Part shown: positions 38,926 to 50,062 of the stretch, in pieces
How positions within the stretch are numbered: the first letter of the stretch is position 1
How the letters are laid out: each line of letters opens with the position of its first letter
Assembly (NCBI GenBank): GCA_008508345.1
Contig: QNGE01003311.1
Span: 1-64,000, forward strand
From: Paragonimus westermani
Taxonomy: Eukaryota > Platyhelminthes > Trematoda > Plagiorchiida > Troglotrematidae
DNA length: 64,000 nt
Direction of reading: 5' to 3'
Position numbers and translations under genes: made by a program
Notes under the pieces: model-generated
What the model was told of the DNA's origin: nothing
What the model saw: the letters and a program-made list of their open reading frames with translations, nothing else
The model's database searches: none

Positions 38926-39235
38926 GTTATGTCTACACCACGGATTGAAGTGAGAACTGAAGTGATGCAGGAAGATCCTAGTGTATCCTGGCTGAGCCAG
39001 CGTGAAAAGTGCATTACATCAAACAATGAACAGAGTTTACAGCGGGCGGATCGAGGAACCAATAACAAGCCCATGGAAGAAGACAAATCATGTCTGGGCA
39101 GGCTAACCAGAGTGCGCATGTGAACTTTGCAACCGACAGCAGTGTGACGGGAAGGTTCACGTGAGTGAGCGATTGTCTGTGTTTGCACGCGTGTGCATGC
39201 ACGTGCAGGAACGTAACATAGATGGGCCGTACACA
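38926..39235 (-). repeat. 3' LTR of the gypsy element
   Basis: Starts TGTTATGTCT on the plus strand and ends near CGTACACA, so it has TG...CA ends. It matches 43261-43572 over its length with about 24 mismatches and a small indel near the outer end. The sequence next to its inner edge (39236 onward) is still the tail of the coding region. No obvious polypurine tract on the minus strand. Confidence 0.8.
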
Positions 39236-39239
39236 TCTC

Positions 39240-39654
39240 TGTTAAAAAAAGTAAAGTACACATGTACGATTGCCTACAGGGATTTATCTGACGTCTCTGG
39301 ATTTGGGGGCGTGTGCGTCTTAAATATCTTCCTTTAGGACTGCCCTCCAGCGGTGGTGCATTAAGTGGTTCAGGTTCGGGAGTTTTTACTTTTGCTATAG
39401 AAAATGTATCAAATAGTGTCTAGACGCATTCGAGTTATCATCCATTACGCATCTGCGTTTGGTATGATTGACGTCTTCTGGTTATGTCTGCGTGGCTGTT
39501 CACTGCGTACAGTAGGTGACCGGTTCTCGTTCTCACGGATCCAAGGATTAGCTTGCTGCCCGTAGTCACAAATATACACCAAATCACCAGGGAGAAATAC
39601 GCGCATACGAGTCACGTGGTGCCGATCAAACTGATTTTCCATTCTGTGGTTAGA
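39240..39654 (-). pseudogene. Gypsy polyprotein tail after integrase
   Basis: The minus-strand frame at 39642-39445 (MENQFDRHHVTRMRVFLPGDLVY) matches the segment that follows integrase in gypsy polyproteins, where an F-x-x-G-D-x-V pattern is common. A later frame towards 39260 reads APPLEGSPKGRYLRR, like the basic C-terminal tail. No chromodomain is visible. Confidence 0.5.
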
Positions 39655-40270
39655 TTACTTCGAAACGATGGACGGGAGCATGGCATCCAAAGCAGTCCGT
39701 CTTATCCGCCCCAAGAACGCTTCTGCTGGTGATCCATTGTTAAGCAATGCTTGATTTGGCGATGATCGATATGCTCGCAGAAATGTGTCTAAGATTTCTG
39801 ATATACACTCTTCTCCTTCCAGTTTTATCAAACTCCTTTTACACGTTTCAATAAACCGTTCACCTTGTCCGTTCGATTGAGGGTGATAAACGAGCCTTCG
39901 CATGTGTTGCACCCCCAATGAATGGAAAAAAAACAGAATTCACCTAACGCAAAATGAGGCCTGTTATTGCCGACAATCGTCTCAGCAACCCCAAACTTTG
40001 AGAAATAATGGTTGAGACACTTTATTGTGGTAGCTGTCGTTTGATTCTTTAACAAAAAATCTCTAGCCATTTGGAGAACGAACCAACAATCATAAGATAA
40101 TACTGATTATCAGTTGGCCGTGCGCAATCAACATGTATACGTGCGTCAAGAGAGCGAGAGATCTGCCTTGAATGGTGGTCGACTTTGACAGCAGCTTTGG
40201 CATCCTTGACACGGTTATCACATCGACGTACTAAAGGTTCAATATCTTGATCTATATTAGGTCAATAAGC
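39655..40270 (-). pseudogene. Gypsy integrase, inactive
   Basis: Read on the minus strand across frames. A partial zinc-binding region is followed by KVDHHSRQISRSLD, then HVDCARPTDNQYYLMIVGSF with the first catalytic aspartate. IVGNNRPHF stands where the family has a D-N-G motif, so the second catalytic aspartate is now asparagine. Then come VYHPQSNGQGERFIETCKRS with the catalytic glutamate, and LDTFLRAYRSSPN. The D,D-35-E triad is broken, and a frameshift splits the domain near 39900. Normal role: joining the cDNA to the host chromosome. Confidence 0.75.
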
Positions 40271-40799
40271 TTAACAATGTGTGACTGACTTCATTCACAC
40301 GATTCCAGGGTGGCCTTGGTGGAGCTGATTTAGGATTATGTTATGAGACTTGCGTGGTATCACTATTCTGTCTCCAAACAGTAAGCAGCCATCGGCTTGC
40401 GTTAAGACATCCCTCCGGAGACAAAATGGTTTATAGCCTGAACCTGTAATGACCTGTGGCTAAAACTTTTGCCGGAAAAATAAAATGCGTCGAGGACAAG
40501 GGTTTGTGAGGGTATGTTTTTGTATCTCACGGAAGGTGACGGGTAAGTAACGAACGGAATCCGTGAACTTTTGCATCGACCTCCAGGGAGGAAATAACGG
40601 TATATTCAGACGTCAGAGCATGATATATCCCAATGATTTCTAGATAACGCATTCGCATGTTTAAAACCGGTTTTTCTTACTTACTGAATCGTAAAATCAT
40701 ACCTGGTCAAAATTGTTGTCCACCGTTGCAAACAACTTGCTGTGTGTACTAGAATGCTCTTCTTAGTGCCAAAAATAGAGAGCAGTGGTTTGTGATCGG

Positions 40800-41239
40800 T
40801 GCATATTTTGAAACTTTTTAACCGCGAAAATAATAGCTAATCCTTCTTTTTCAATCTGACTGTAGTTTCTTTCCGCTGGAGTCAACGTGCGTGGAACGTG
40901 AATGACTGCCTTTTGAACAGCAGAGGGTAAAGGATGCAACAAATCTGTTCCGATTCCTTAGTCAGAGGCACCAACGGCTACAACAATTGGTAACCTAAGG
41001 TCATAGTGTGTTAACGTAAGGTCCGACAACAACACACACTTGATTTGCTCGAAAGCTGATTGGCAAGTCTCAGACCATACGCACTTAGCATTGTTTTCCA
41101 AAATTCCATTTAAGGGTGCTCGTAAAAATATGCATGTTTGGTGCACACTTATTGTAGTAGTTGGCAAGACCTAGAAATGACTGTAATGCGATTATGTTTG
41201 TTGGGGCCAGTAAGCGTTCAATAGCCTTCATTGTCGATG
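40800..41239 (-). pseudogene. Gypsy RNase H region
   Basis: The minus frame at 41297-41085 ends the reverse transcriptase thumb (FLGLANYYNKCAPN). The frame at 41167-40958 contains CQSAFEQIKCVLLSDLTLTH, the connection to RNase H. Further along, near 40889-40841, TLTPAERNYSQIEKEGLAI is the conserved gypsy RNase H segment with its glutamate. Frames change at least twice. Confidence 0.7.
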
Positions 41240-41850
41240 GATTCGGGCGACGACCGTTTCCGTCAACGACTGATCCAAGATAGACAATACGATGCATGAA
41301 AAATGAGCATTTTTTGATGCGAAAACTAAAACCGTATGTTCCGATTCGACTGAAAGCTTCGCATAAATGTACCTAATAAACAACTGTAGATGGGCTTAGG
41401 ATGATGATGTCATCCATGTAGGCCGAAGCGCACGCCAGCCCATTCAATATGATATCCATAATCTGTTAAAAATAGCTGGAGTATTTTTCACGTCAAATAG
41501 CAACCTGTAAAATTGATATAGCGCTGGATGTGTGCTGATAGTGACATACTTGAGTTGTTAACTTCGATCTGAAGATAAGCGTCAGAAAAGTCAATTTTGG
41601 AAAACACTTTGCAGTCATTTAGTTATGTGAACAAATCTTCAGGTGTGGGTAACGGGTACTGATGTGTTTGTAACACATCATTCAAGACCGTAGAAAAATC
41701 TCCGCAAATGGGAACTGTGCCATTCACCATTTTGACAACAACCATTGGGGTTGCCCACGGTGAGTAGTCGATTTTTGTTAAAACACCCAACTGCTCTAAT
41801 CTGTCTACTTCTGAGTCAATTTGAGTGATCGCAGCTTATGGTACTGGTCT
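41240..41850 (-). pseudogene. Gypsy reverse transcriptase, broken
   Basis: On the minus strand, IDYSPWATPMVVVKMVNGT (about 41770-41715) is motif 1. Then come GDFSTVLNDVLQTHQYPLPT, FSKIDFSDAYLQIEVNN with the first catalytic aspartate, and an intact YMDD box (ASAYMDDIIIL) whose codons occupy 41420-41409. A stop interrupts between LFT and LNDCKVF near 41630, and a frameshift precedes the YMDD box. The domain order fits gypsy Pol, and the active-site residues survive although the frame is lost. Confidence 0.75.
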
Positions 41851-41933
41851 TTTGGCCGAAAAATTGGTTTGCAATCCGGAGTAACAAACGAAGTTGCTTT
41901 CGCCACAGTGTTGAGAATTTGTGCACGTTCAGT

Positions 41934-42254
41934 CTATAATTCTGTTAGGAATTTATTGCACACCCCAGCACCTTCTGATGAACCGGGTAATGGAGACAAC
42001 TGTGCGGATGGCATGTCACAAGAAGAGCTACTGGGAACGTCCCACAAGTGTAATTGTTTTATCCAACCAATTCTTAATAGACTCAAATCATTTGAGTCTG
42101 CCATATAACACGTACCGGTGCAATTGGGTGGCCAGATGCATTGCGTGCGATACGTCCTAAGGGCTGGCAAGTGGGTTCCCGAATATTGTACCATGTTGTT
42201 GGATGTATCCATCGCAGTATCGAGTTGTAATTTTACCGGAAGATAAGTGATCAA
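41934..42254 (-). pseudogene. Gypsy aspartic protease region
   Basis: A 106-codon minus frame begins YLPVKLQLDTAMDTS. In an active retroviral-type protease the triad is D-T/S-G; here residue 14 is alanine, so the active site is probably lost. It continues with TGTCYMADSNDLSLLRIGWI, typical of the gypsy protease C-terminal half and the linker to reverse transcriptase. Confidence 0.6.
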
Positions 42255-42498
42255 AATAGTAAAAATGTGCGCAAATAATGATTGGCATTACCAGAGGTAA
42301 AAAAACGACATTTGACTGTCTTCGGGAATGATTCTGTAACTGGTTTCTACCAGATGTAGAACAACGGCCTTCATTGTGCCCCAAACAGCCACATTCTTGA
42401 CATTTGTGACCGAAAACGAGAAAGTCGTGTGAAATGCCATTCATCGAGGTGCCAACAAGCTGATGGCGGGGGTTGCCAACTCGTATTTCTCGATCCAC
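42157..42498 (-). pseudogene. Gag CCHC zinc knuckle
   Basis: A 113-codon minus frame with CQECGCLGHNEGRC at residues 33-46, an exact C-x2-C-x4-H-x4-C nucleocapsid knuckle. In the polyprotein it lies between the gag frame and the protease, as expected. Upstream stops and a frame shift separate it from the gag piece. Confidence 0.7.
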
Positions 42499-42602
42499 TG
42501 TTTGCTTGTGACTGTGTCATTATAAAGTTTTCAGCCAGTATCACATCACGTGTAACATTTGTGAATCCTTCTTCAGATTTACTAGTCGGAGATATTCAGA
42601 GG

Positions 42603-42977
42603 TCAGTTGCTGCAAGGAGGAGAATTGTGTAACTGGGTTCGGGTATCAGCATTTGTTGCAGTTGTGAGGCCGGAAACAAAAATCAGTGACTTGAATTGAT
42701 CGTCTGTTATCTTTCCCAACTGAAATCGTTCACATTCTCTGTCCACCGATCCCGAGTATAACACAATGTCTTCGTCCGACCGTCGTGCAATTTTCAAACA
42801 ATTGTAACGTATATTGAAAAGTGATGTGCGTTCTCCAAATATAGTTGAAAGTATGGAGACGGTGTCTTGTAAACTATAGTCTAGAGGGTGATTTGTTAGA
42901 ATAAAGTTGCAACATTGAGTGTGCTCGTTAGCACTTAATTTCTGCATCACGAGGCGCACTTTAGCTGACTCATCCAA
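42603..42977 (-). pseudogene. Gypsy Gag-like fragment
   Basis: A 124-codon minus frame (VRLVMQKLSANEHTQCCNFI, then RRSDEDIVLYSGSVDRECERF). Its place just before the CCHC knuckle, and a helical composition like gypsy gag of the K02A2.6-like type, support the call. There is no catalytic motif to confirm it. Confidence 0.5.
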
Positions 42978-43260
42978 CCTTGTACCATCAACAACAAATA
43001 TAACCTCATAACGTCTCTACCATGAAAGAAAAGTGATTCCGCCTTCTGAATCATATGCAAACACTTGAATGTCATTGGTTTGTAATTCCTTTAATTTGGT
43101 TTCTTCTGAGATGCTGGGACTTGTCGGCTGGAGGGAACGTCTGTTCGTTAAAAGTTCCAATTGTGTTGAATCTGCATTTGCTTATGAATTTGAGCCTGCT
43201 GTTGCAGCTGCTGTAATAGATGATGGAATGATGTGTATTCAGCCATATCCGCAGCCAAAC

Positions 43261-43572
43261 TGTTATGTCTACACCACGCATTGAAGTGAGAACTGAAGTG
43301 ATGCAGGAAGATCCTAGTGTATCCTGGCTGAGCCAGCATGAAAAATGCATTACAGCTATCAGTGAACAGAGATTATTGAGGCCGGATCCAGGAGCTAATA
43401 ACAAGCCCATGGTAAAGGACAAATCATGTCTGGGCAGGCTAACCAGAGTGCGCATGTGAACTTTGCAACCGGCAGCAGTGTGACGGGAAGGTTCACGTGT
43501 GTGAGCGATTGTCTGTGTTTGAACGCGTGTGCATGCACGTGCAGTAACGGAACATAGGTGGGCCACCGTATA
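43261..43572 (-). repeat. 5' LTR of the gypsy element
   Basis: Partner of 38926-39235. On the minus strand, the sequence after its inner edge begins GTTTGGCTGCGG. A TGG a few bases inside could start a tRNA primer-binding site, but I cannot match it to a tRNA. The outer end merges with the PLE arm after about 43572. Confidence 0.8.
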
Positions 43573-43584
43573 GATAGTGTTAGT

Positions 43585-44354
43585 GTTGAATGTGCAAGGA
43601 GAATTCGCTTGAAAAATTCAAACCACTGAGTTCCCTTGGTCCAGTTCATCAATAGCAGTGGAAGACATAAATCACAAAAGGTTAACACTCCGTATATCCT
43701 CTTCAGTCACGAACACAAAACATTGGAATACATAGCGGATACGCGGATAAAAAAACTGCCGTGAGTACGGTTATCAAGAGGCAAGTTTTCCGAACCTATC
43801 TTTCAAAGGGGACCATATCACAATTGACTTAAATCGAAAATTACAACCTGCTCTAACTCGTATACACCCTGCGGCTGAATTGCGGTTGCTGCTCACAACG
43901 GGGAGTGTCGCTCAGCTTGTTCATAATCGTGACCTATCGAGATGTTCCGTCTCACATGTAATCCATCAGTTCACTTGCAGTTGCGGTGATGTCTACATCG
44001 GCAGAACGAATCGGTACGTACGACAATGTATGGCCGAACATATGTCTGAATGGTTGGTGCACGCGACGACGCAACAGGCGATGGCAACAGAGCGATTGAA
44101 CCGAAACCGACTTCATCCATTGCCAAGCCCATCACGGGAACCGGTCACATTGTTGATCCCGCCAACTCGTTTCAGGTGTTACTGTGTAATCGGAACACCA
44201 AATTGTTTGCATTCTCCGGGACTATGTTAATCAGTGTCCGCCGTCCTGCCTTATGTGTGCATAAACTGTTGACTCGTGCAGTTTGTCTGCCCTAGAACTG
44301 ATAACAGTTTTCGTTTCATGTGAACCCAATCGTTGACGATTTCTATTGTTGTTG
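43585..44354 (+). repeat. Right inverted arm: PLE 3' end, 770 bp
   Basis: Reverse complement of 36850-37619. In this arm the PLE runs on the plus strand, as does the PLE reverse transcriptase at 37.6-38.9 kb. The arm can therefore be the natural 3' end of that element, separated from it by the gypsy insertion and a missing palm region. It includes FKGDHITIDLNRKLQPALTR (about 43800-43860), a standard PLE segment before the GIY-YIG domain. Confidence 0.92.
43880..44230 (+). CDS. GIY-YIG domain of a Penelope-like element (partial frame)
   Basis: Same 116-residue frame as 36974-37324, with no amino-acid difference. The in-frame sequence upstream (SFKGDHITIDLNRKLQPAL) is open back to about 43790 and joins smoothly to it, so this copy preserves the linker plus GIY-YIG part in one frame. 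There is no start codon of its own; it is a domain fragment of a broken polyprotein. An overlapping 81-codon frame at 44050-44295 is its shadow. Confidence 0.75.
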   Translation: MRLLLTTGSVAQLVHNRDLSRCSVSHVIHQFTCSCGDVYIGRTNRYVRQCMAEHMSEWLVHATTQQAMATERLNRNRLHPLPSPSREPVTLLIPPTRFRCYCVIGTPNCLHSPGLC

Positions 44355-45257
44355 ATATCCCTATTTCCAGACAGTCGACCAGCGAAAATTCGACTCACAT
44401 GTGGTATGGGAACTCGCTCTTCGCTTACCACGTGAAATCCTCTAACCTATCTATCCAAGATGGGCATCCACAACGTAGGTGGGTGGAAATCTTGGTAATC
44501 CAAATTTTGAGTAGTACTTCTGTTTGGAGGATAACCGTTATAAAATTCCTCTTATGAATGCATTCGTGCTTTGCCTAGTTGAGTGACTAATGGGGTTGGT
44601 TTGCATGTGCTTCTATTAGCCGACTGATGTGATAGTGAGGTTTGTAGAGATGTTACGCTGATCGATACAAAGCACTATACCCGAATTATGTTTGTGACTT
44701 TATCGATTTCCCCAAACTCTTGTGATCTTTCGCCATGTTGTGATGGGTGCGTAGTCGTCACAACGGAATTCAACTGAAAACCAATCAATATTTTCTATTT
44801 TCGTGAATGGTATTAAAAATGCTAATGACAACTATGACGATGACAGAGAATTGAACAGGAATGAACGCTTCTCCTGTACACCTCTACGCGGTGAAGTTGC
44901 CTAGCTCATTTCTTGGTGATTTTATCGACCAGGTTTATTGAAGCGTAAACACTACCTCTGACATGTAGTTCATGTCGGTACCAGCCTTTGTAAGCCAAAC
45001 GCAGGTGGTACTTTTAACTGTGCCACCACTGTTCTCTTTAGTTCACTCTCAAACCCGTTACGATTTTTTCATTCCGACCTTCTTGTTACTCATGAAGAAA
45101 AAACATATGACAGTTTACTGTTTTTCGACGACGGGATGGCTCAACAACACGAAATGCACAACAAGCTCACTTGAGGCGGTCAGTATTTACAGATTTCCTC
45201 TTTTGTGCCCACTACCCACATGCCAGTTCTAATTCGAACACTCTTTAACGCAGCCGG
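44355..45257. other. No recognisable gene
   Basis: Frames up to 86 codons without motif (44972-45232). No repeat shared with the window was noticed. Confidence 0.45.
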
Positions 45258-45520
45258 ACAATTGCACCAATTTACTTCGGCTGGATTCGAATCACCGAGA
45301 GAAACAACATACCCAAGCACGACAAACACCTTACTGGTTAGGTTATGAAGCCACATCGGAAGACTTCAAATTCGACATTCAGACCATGTTGCCCACGCAT
45401 CTCACTGTCACACATGAAATTCACCAAATGACCCATAGGATCAACTCTTCCGTCTGGATTTCTCAAACAATTCATGCCAGAACCCATCAACGCCAGTAAT
45501 GACAGAAGAAATTGTAGTTT
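45258..45520. repeat. Family-A fold-back repeat, right arm missing
   Basis: The left arm on the minus strand has GGTGATTCGAATCCAGCCGA (good B box plus the family end). The core follows with ACTGTCACACATGAAATTCA, AAATGACCCATAGGATCAAC and CATCAACGCCAGTAATGACA, in the same order as at 13.0 and 52.2 kb. It stops before the second tRNA-like arm. Confidence 0.5.
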
Positions 45521-45599
45521 GATGATGGTGCTTCGAAATTCAGTCGCATTCCTCGCATACTAAATCACTAAGTCCGGTCATCCTATTCACAATGTACAC

Positions 45600-45790
45600 A
45601 TACAGCGTTCTAGACTTGGCTCGTTGGGGTTTGGCGAAATTACGTCGAGTATTTATTTGGATAGACAAATATATTTCACACTTGAACAGACGCGAGGTAT
45701 ACCAATACTACTTGAACACGTTCAGTTGGCTACTGATCACTTATCAGTCGATTGCTCTGCTAACAGCCCATTTGAGTGCGGACTATCAGG
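45600..45790 (+). CDS. Unrecognised open frame, weak exon candidate
   Basis: The frame at 45592-45810 reads like protein (WGLAKLRRVFIWIDKYISHL, then YYLNTFSWLLITYQSIALLT, a possible membrane segment). It lies between an acceptor-like TACACATACAG and a donor-like CAG|GTGCCA near 45788. The family is unknown and it may be chance. Confidence 0.18.
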
Positions 45791-45810
45791 TGCCATATAA
45801 CCCCACTTGA

Positions 45811-46391
45811 TCTCACGTGCCAAGTGAAGCGTGCGAATGGCTTGTTTACAATACGGATCGCAATGCTTTGCTCGGTGTGATTCGGCATCCCCCGAATAAT
45901 TGTTTTCGAAAGTGTAGGTCGAAAATGCTCAATTTGGGCAACCGATGAGAGGGGTTAAGAAGAGAGTTTGTGGTTAATGTGTACACTTATTCATACTGTA
46001 AATAAAATGACAATCACTCATAAATTATAAATACACGGACCGAATATTCTGAATATAACATTATCTGGTCATCCCAATCAATATCCTTGTAGATTTTCGT
46101 TTGCTCTCCTCCGTCACAAAACTAGGACATGCAGAGTTTACACATTACACAAATAGGGAAGGATAATGACTAGACAAACTTGCAAACACACCAATTTTCA
46201 CGTAGCCCGGACCACAGCAGCCCAACAGACTGTTTCAGTCAATCGAATTGCTCACCTGAACAACCGGCTCTGTGTACATAAAAGTGATTGAAGCTGCCCA
46301 TTTGGTTGTTGTGATGCTGATCACACAACACGGTGTATTTGTAGACATGTCTGCTCACTGGTTGTGCCTATTCGCCTATTGAATATGATGT
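45811..46391. other. No recognisable gene
   Basis: Nothing supported. Confidence 0.4.
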
Positions 46392-46406
46392 GTGATGATG
46401 ATGATG
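46392..46406 (+). repeat. Short GAT microsatellite
   Basis: Four to five GAT units in a row. Ordinary slippage sequence. Confidence 0.7.
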
Positions 46407-48477
46407 TTTGTGACGGATGTGAGTAGACGAATTGTTAACATATCAGGACGTATGCTTTCTTTCTGATTTGATGAAGTGGAGCAGTGTGGTTCGGTGTTCC
46501 ACCTTCACAGATTGTTGTGGAAACGGTGTGTGCCTGTTGGAGTGTTTCGAAGTGCTCTCGAAATCGTCATTCGCCCCAAAAGTTTGCAGTCTGTCCCCAA
46601 TGAAGCAATATCTCACAAACAGGCAACGTGATCTGTCTTTCTGTGCCGCCCCAAATCTACTCACTAGTGGTGGCATTCCTTAGTGTTTGGAACGCTTTCT
46701 TGGTCTAAGACAATATTTTCGGCGAAGCCAACTGAACGACGCTAGGCTACATCCATTGGCTCAATTGTTCTGCCCGATTGCCTTGCGAATTGCAGTGAAT
46801 ATTTCACAGTTTTACGTGGGTCATAAAATCTGAGACTCATCAGCAAGTCAGTAAATCCTCATTCAGCCTATAGTGTAAAGAATGATTGTTTGAATTATGT
46901 TTAAGAAACCGCCGTCCATTTGGAACTATCTCGGAAAAGATTTCGGCCAATCCATTGAGTTGCTATATAAAGACAAAAGAGAGAATGGCGATCTCCAGCT
47001 TTTCTTTACAAATTTGATTCTGTCGAGGTTGCTCTCTGCATGACACACTTCGTCAACTTGTATAAACGGTGATTTTTTCTTCTCCGTTCATACATCAAGG
47101 ATGCAGTGACTATTCACTTTTCGCACATGTTTGTTTGATGATTCATCTTTAGTTTGTCAGCCAAACATAGTGGGCGTACGAGAGGAATATTGTTTGTGTG
47201 GATGAAGCAATGTCAGCAAGTCTGTGTAAAAGCCGAATTGACGAAATCCATGAGAATCCTAATTGATACACGCTTAGTAACCATGAACCACACTGTTAGG
47301 TCACCGAGTTGTTCAGTCTTGTTAACAAACCGAGTTAAGTTTGATAGTTCGCTTTCAAACTATATAAAAACAGTATCCCAATGATGCACCCTAAAAATGG
47401 TGTTCTTCCCTTTGTTTTGTGGTGGAAACACAGGAATTTTTGAAAAGCTCTGTCATTACAACAGACACCTAAACATTCGCCACAAACATTAAAACAAACC
47501 ATTTCAAGAAACGTAGTTTCCCTAAATTTATTCTAAATTTTCTGAAAAAACGTACTAAACTCTCTACTGTCGGACTCTCGTAGCATAGCAAGCATAACAA
47601 TCAAATATGCATCCTTTTGTGCATGGGAAAGCAACTTCACTATTATGTGAAAACTGAAGGTTTTCAAATGATAGTCGAACCACTGAATTGTTGTATGAAT
47701 AAATTATGCAAACACTTCATAACTAAATCGCTTCCCCAAAAATATATACCTCTCTGTTCAAAACACTATGAATGCGTGGACTTCCGAGGGTGCAGTAAAC
47801 GATCGGTTCAGTAATGGCTGAGCACTGTTTGGTCACTTTAAAGAATGTGACTTCAGGGATGTGAATCCTATTCGTGTGTGGTGACGTACCAACAATGTTG
47901 ACAACATCACGTAGTATATTCTGAAATTGTTCTAGTTTCACCGGTGACAATCTTGCTAGAATTGCTCAGCTATTACGAGTGCTCATCGATAACATTTGAC
48001 ACTATGTGTGTTGCCACGGCCATGTTTCCTGTCTTCACTTGAGTTAGACCGTCAATATTTTCCTCTGTTTGGATCTGCTCATGTTTACCAAACGAAAACT
48101 TCTCTGGTTTAATCAGTCTGAATTGATTACGGCTAACGTCTGCAAATAACAAGCAGCTTGAATCCAACGGCTATATTCTGAATGATCGGCAAACTGGCAT
48201 TTGTCACCATCAGTGTAGTAAATTTGGCGAGATAAATTTGGATACGAATTTAAGTGAAACTGGATGTGGCGTGATAGTCCGACATAGAAAGTCGGTGGAT
48301 TCGTTTGTTTTGAACTGTAAAAGATCTCTTATTCGAAATAACTCGTAGATAAAGGCAGATTAATAAAATGAACAGTATTTCCCGAAGTGCATGAAAATTC
48401 CCATACCAATCATGCGTCAAATTCCAGACTAATTACGAACAATGTATTTATAAATTCTGTCTTGAATTTGAAGGATG
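46407..48477. other. No recognisable gene
   Basis: Frames of 65-83 codons on both strands (46432-46683 plus and its antisense; 47723-47950 and 47973-48167 minus). The two minus frames have protein-like composition but no motif and no clean splice pair. Confidence 0.4.
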
Positions 48478-50062
48478 CTTTGCTGAAGGCTTTATCCCTT
48501 GGGCCCAACTTTTGTTGTTTGCATTGTTGAGAACAAGCAGCTTGATTCAGCAGTTCATTTTGCAATTTTGTATGACCAACTAGCCGCACTCACTTCATCA
48601 TCAACTTTAAACGAAGAAAGACTAAAGTCACTTCGTTCTCTCAGTAACCAAACCATACTCTACAAGTAAAACAGCTTTTAAACAAGTAACATTTAGATAT
48701 AATAAATGTTTGTATAGAAGTGAACGCATAATGCTTTTCAAGCCAGTTAACGAAACAGGAGTCGTCATAATGAACGGGACTGATTACACTGCCGAAACGG
48801 ATAACATACTGGCTGACATTTTGAGGTCCATGAAGCTGAATACGGAGAAAGACAAATCACCGGTTACAAAAAAGACGATATGTGATGCATTGTGCTGACT
48901 AAACCAAAAAGGTGTAGTTGTAGTCGAGCACATCCTTCCAATTGGAACAATAATATTCATGTTACAAGCTCACAAACAAGGTTTTCTCTTTAGACCCGTT
49001 TTAGATTTGTGCAACTCGAATTACCATGCTCTAGCTGAAAACCACATTGATTTGTTCGAATCCGTCAGGTTGGACCTAGCAATGCACAGTTTTCGGGACA
49101 CGTATCAGTTCATCGACGCAATACAAGATGTAAACTTAAACGATGAAAGAATTTTCTAATTTGGTGTCATTCCCTTATTCACCAACGTGCCTTTACATGA
49201 GACAAGTGACAACGTGTACAAGTATATAGAATGTAAAAACAAACACGCGGGCATCCCAAGGGATGAAGTAAGAGAACTGCAAGTGATTTACTCTGTTAAA
49301 GCTCATTTTCTGTCTAACAATTCAATCTACCGACATAAAGATGGAGTGGCAATGGACTTGCCTTCGAGTCCCCTGTTAACTGATGTTTTAATGAACAGAG
49401 CGACTTGGTGTAAACATTAAACAGCTTACCTTATACAAACGCTACGTTGGTGATGTTTTTTGCTGTCAATGAGGATTTCAAAATGAGCAATGTTATGGCA
49501 TCTTTTAACTCAACCTACAACAGTATTAAATTTGTCAGGGAGTCACACAACAACCGCCGAATAAATCTGTGGGATGTTGACGTATTAAGAACAGAAGATG
49601 GTTCAACCTAACGAAAATCATGCAGGAAACGGAATTAGAGCTGTCAGCACATTCACTCTGACAGCTTCGTCCCGTTAAATCCAAAGCGAAACCTCAGGCG
49701 CTATCTGACGGGTAGGATGTGACTATTCGCAAGCTGAGCTAGGGTTTTTAAAAGAAGTGTTCATGTAGAGTGGCTACCCAATGCAGTTAATTTCGAAATC
49801 GATGCAGGCGGTAGAGCTGAAATTCAAGCCTCCCTCTGTAAATAAGAAATTGGCATTTATTAGTCTGTATTTCACAGCAGACCCTATGGCCAAAGCTGTC
49901 ACAAGGAAGCCCAAAATATCTGTTGAATCATCCCACCTTGCCGTTCAACTGTGTGTAGGTTTCCGTTCAGCACCCTTTATCATGTCAAAACTCGAAGATA
50001 AACTTCCACGTTCGAAAACCAGCCACTGTGTGTATTCATTTGTTTCCTCGTGTTGAGCGCTT

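Larger units (their letters stand above)
38926..43572 (-). mobile_element. Ty3/gypsy LTR retrotransposon, degenerate, inserted in a PLE
   Basis: Direct repeats of about 310 bp (38926-39235 and 43261-43572) bound an internal region that reads on the minus strand in the gypsy order gag, CCHC knuckle, protease, reverse transcriptase, RNase H, integrase. Total length is about 4.65 kb, in the lower range for the class. Every domain carries stops or frameshifts. The PLE reverse transcriptase lies on one side and the PLE 3' end on the other, so it seems to have landed within the PLE. I could not find a clear target-site duplication: GGTA before 38926 has no exact partner near 43573. The ages of its LTRs and of the flanking arms disagree (see findings). 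Confidence 0.85.

Noticed and set aside
38929..39123. Pair of similar 64-codon plus frames (also 43265-43459)
   Set aside because: They are translations of the two LTR copies and oppose the element's coding strand; similarity reflects the repeat, not a gene.
38682..39263. 193-codon minus frame, the longest in the window
   Set aside because: It runs straight through the gypsy LTR into PLE sequence read antisense, so it is a chance frame across a junction. Similarly 43072-43566 crosses the other LTR edge.
44050..44295. 81-codon frame duplicated at 36909-37154
   Set aside because: Overlaps the GIY-YIG frame in another reading frame and is duplicated only because the arm is.
46432..46683. 83-codon plus frame opposite a 77-codon minus frame
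   Set aside because: Both strands open, no motif, no preferred strand.
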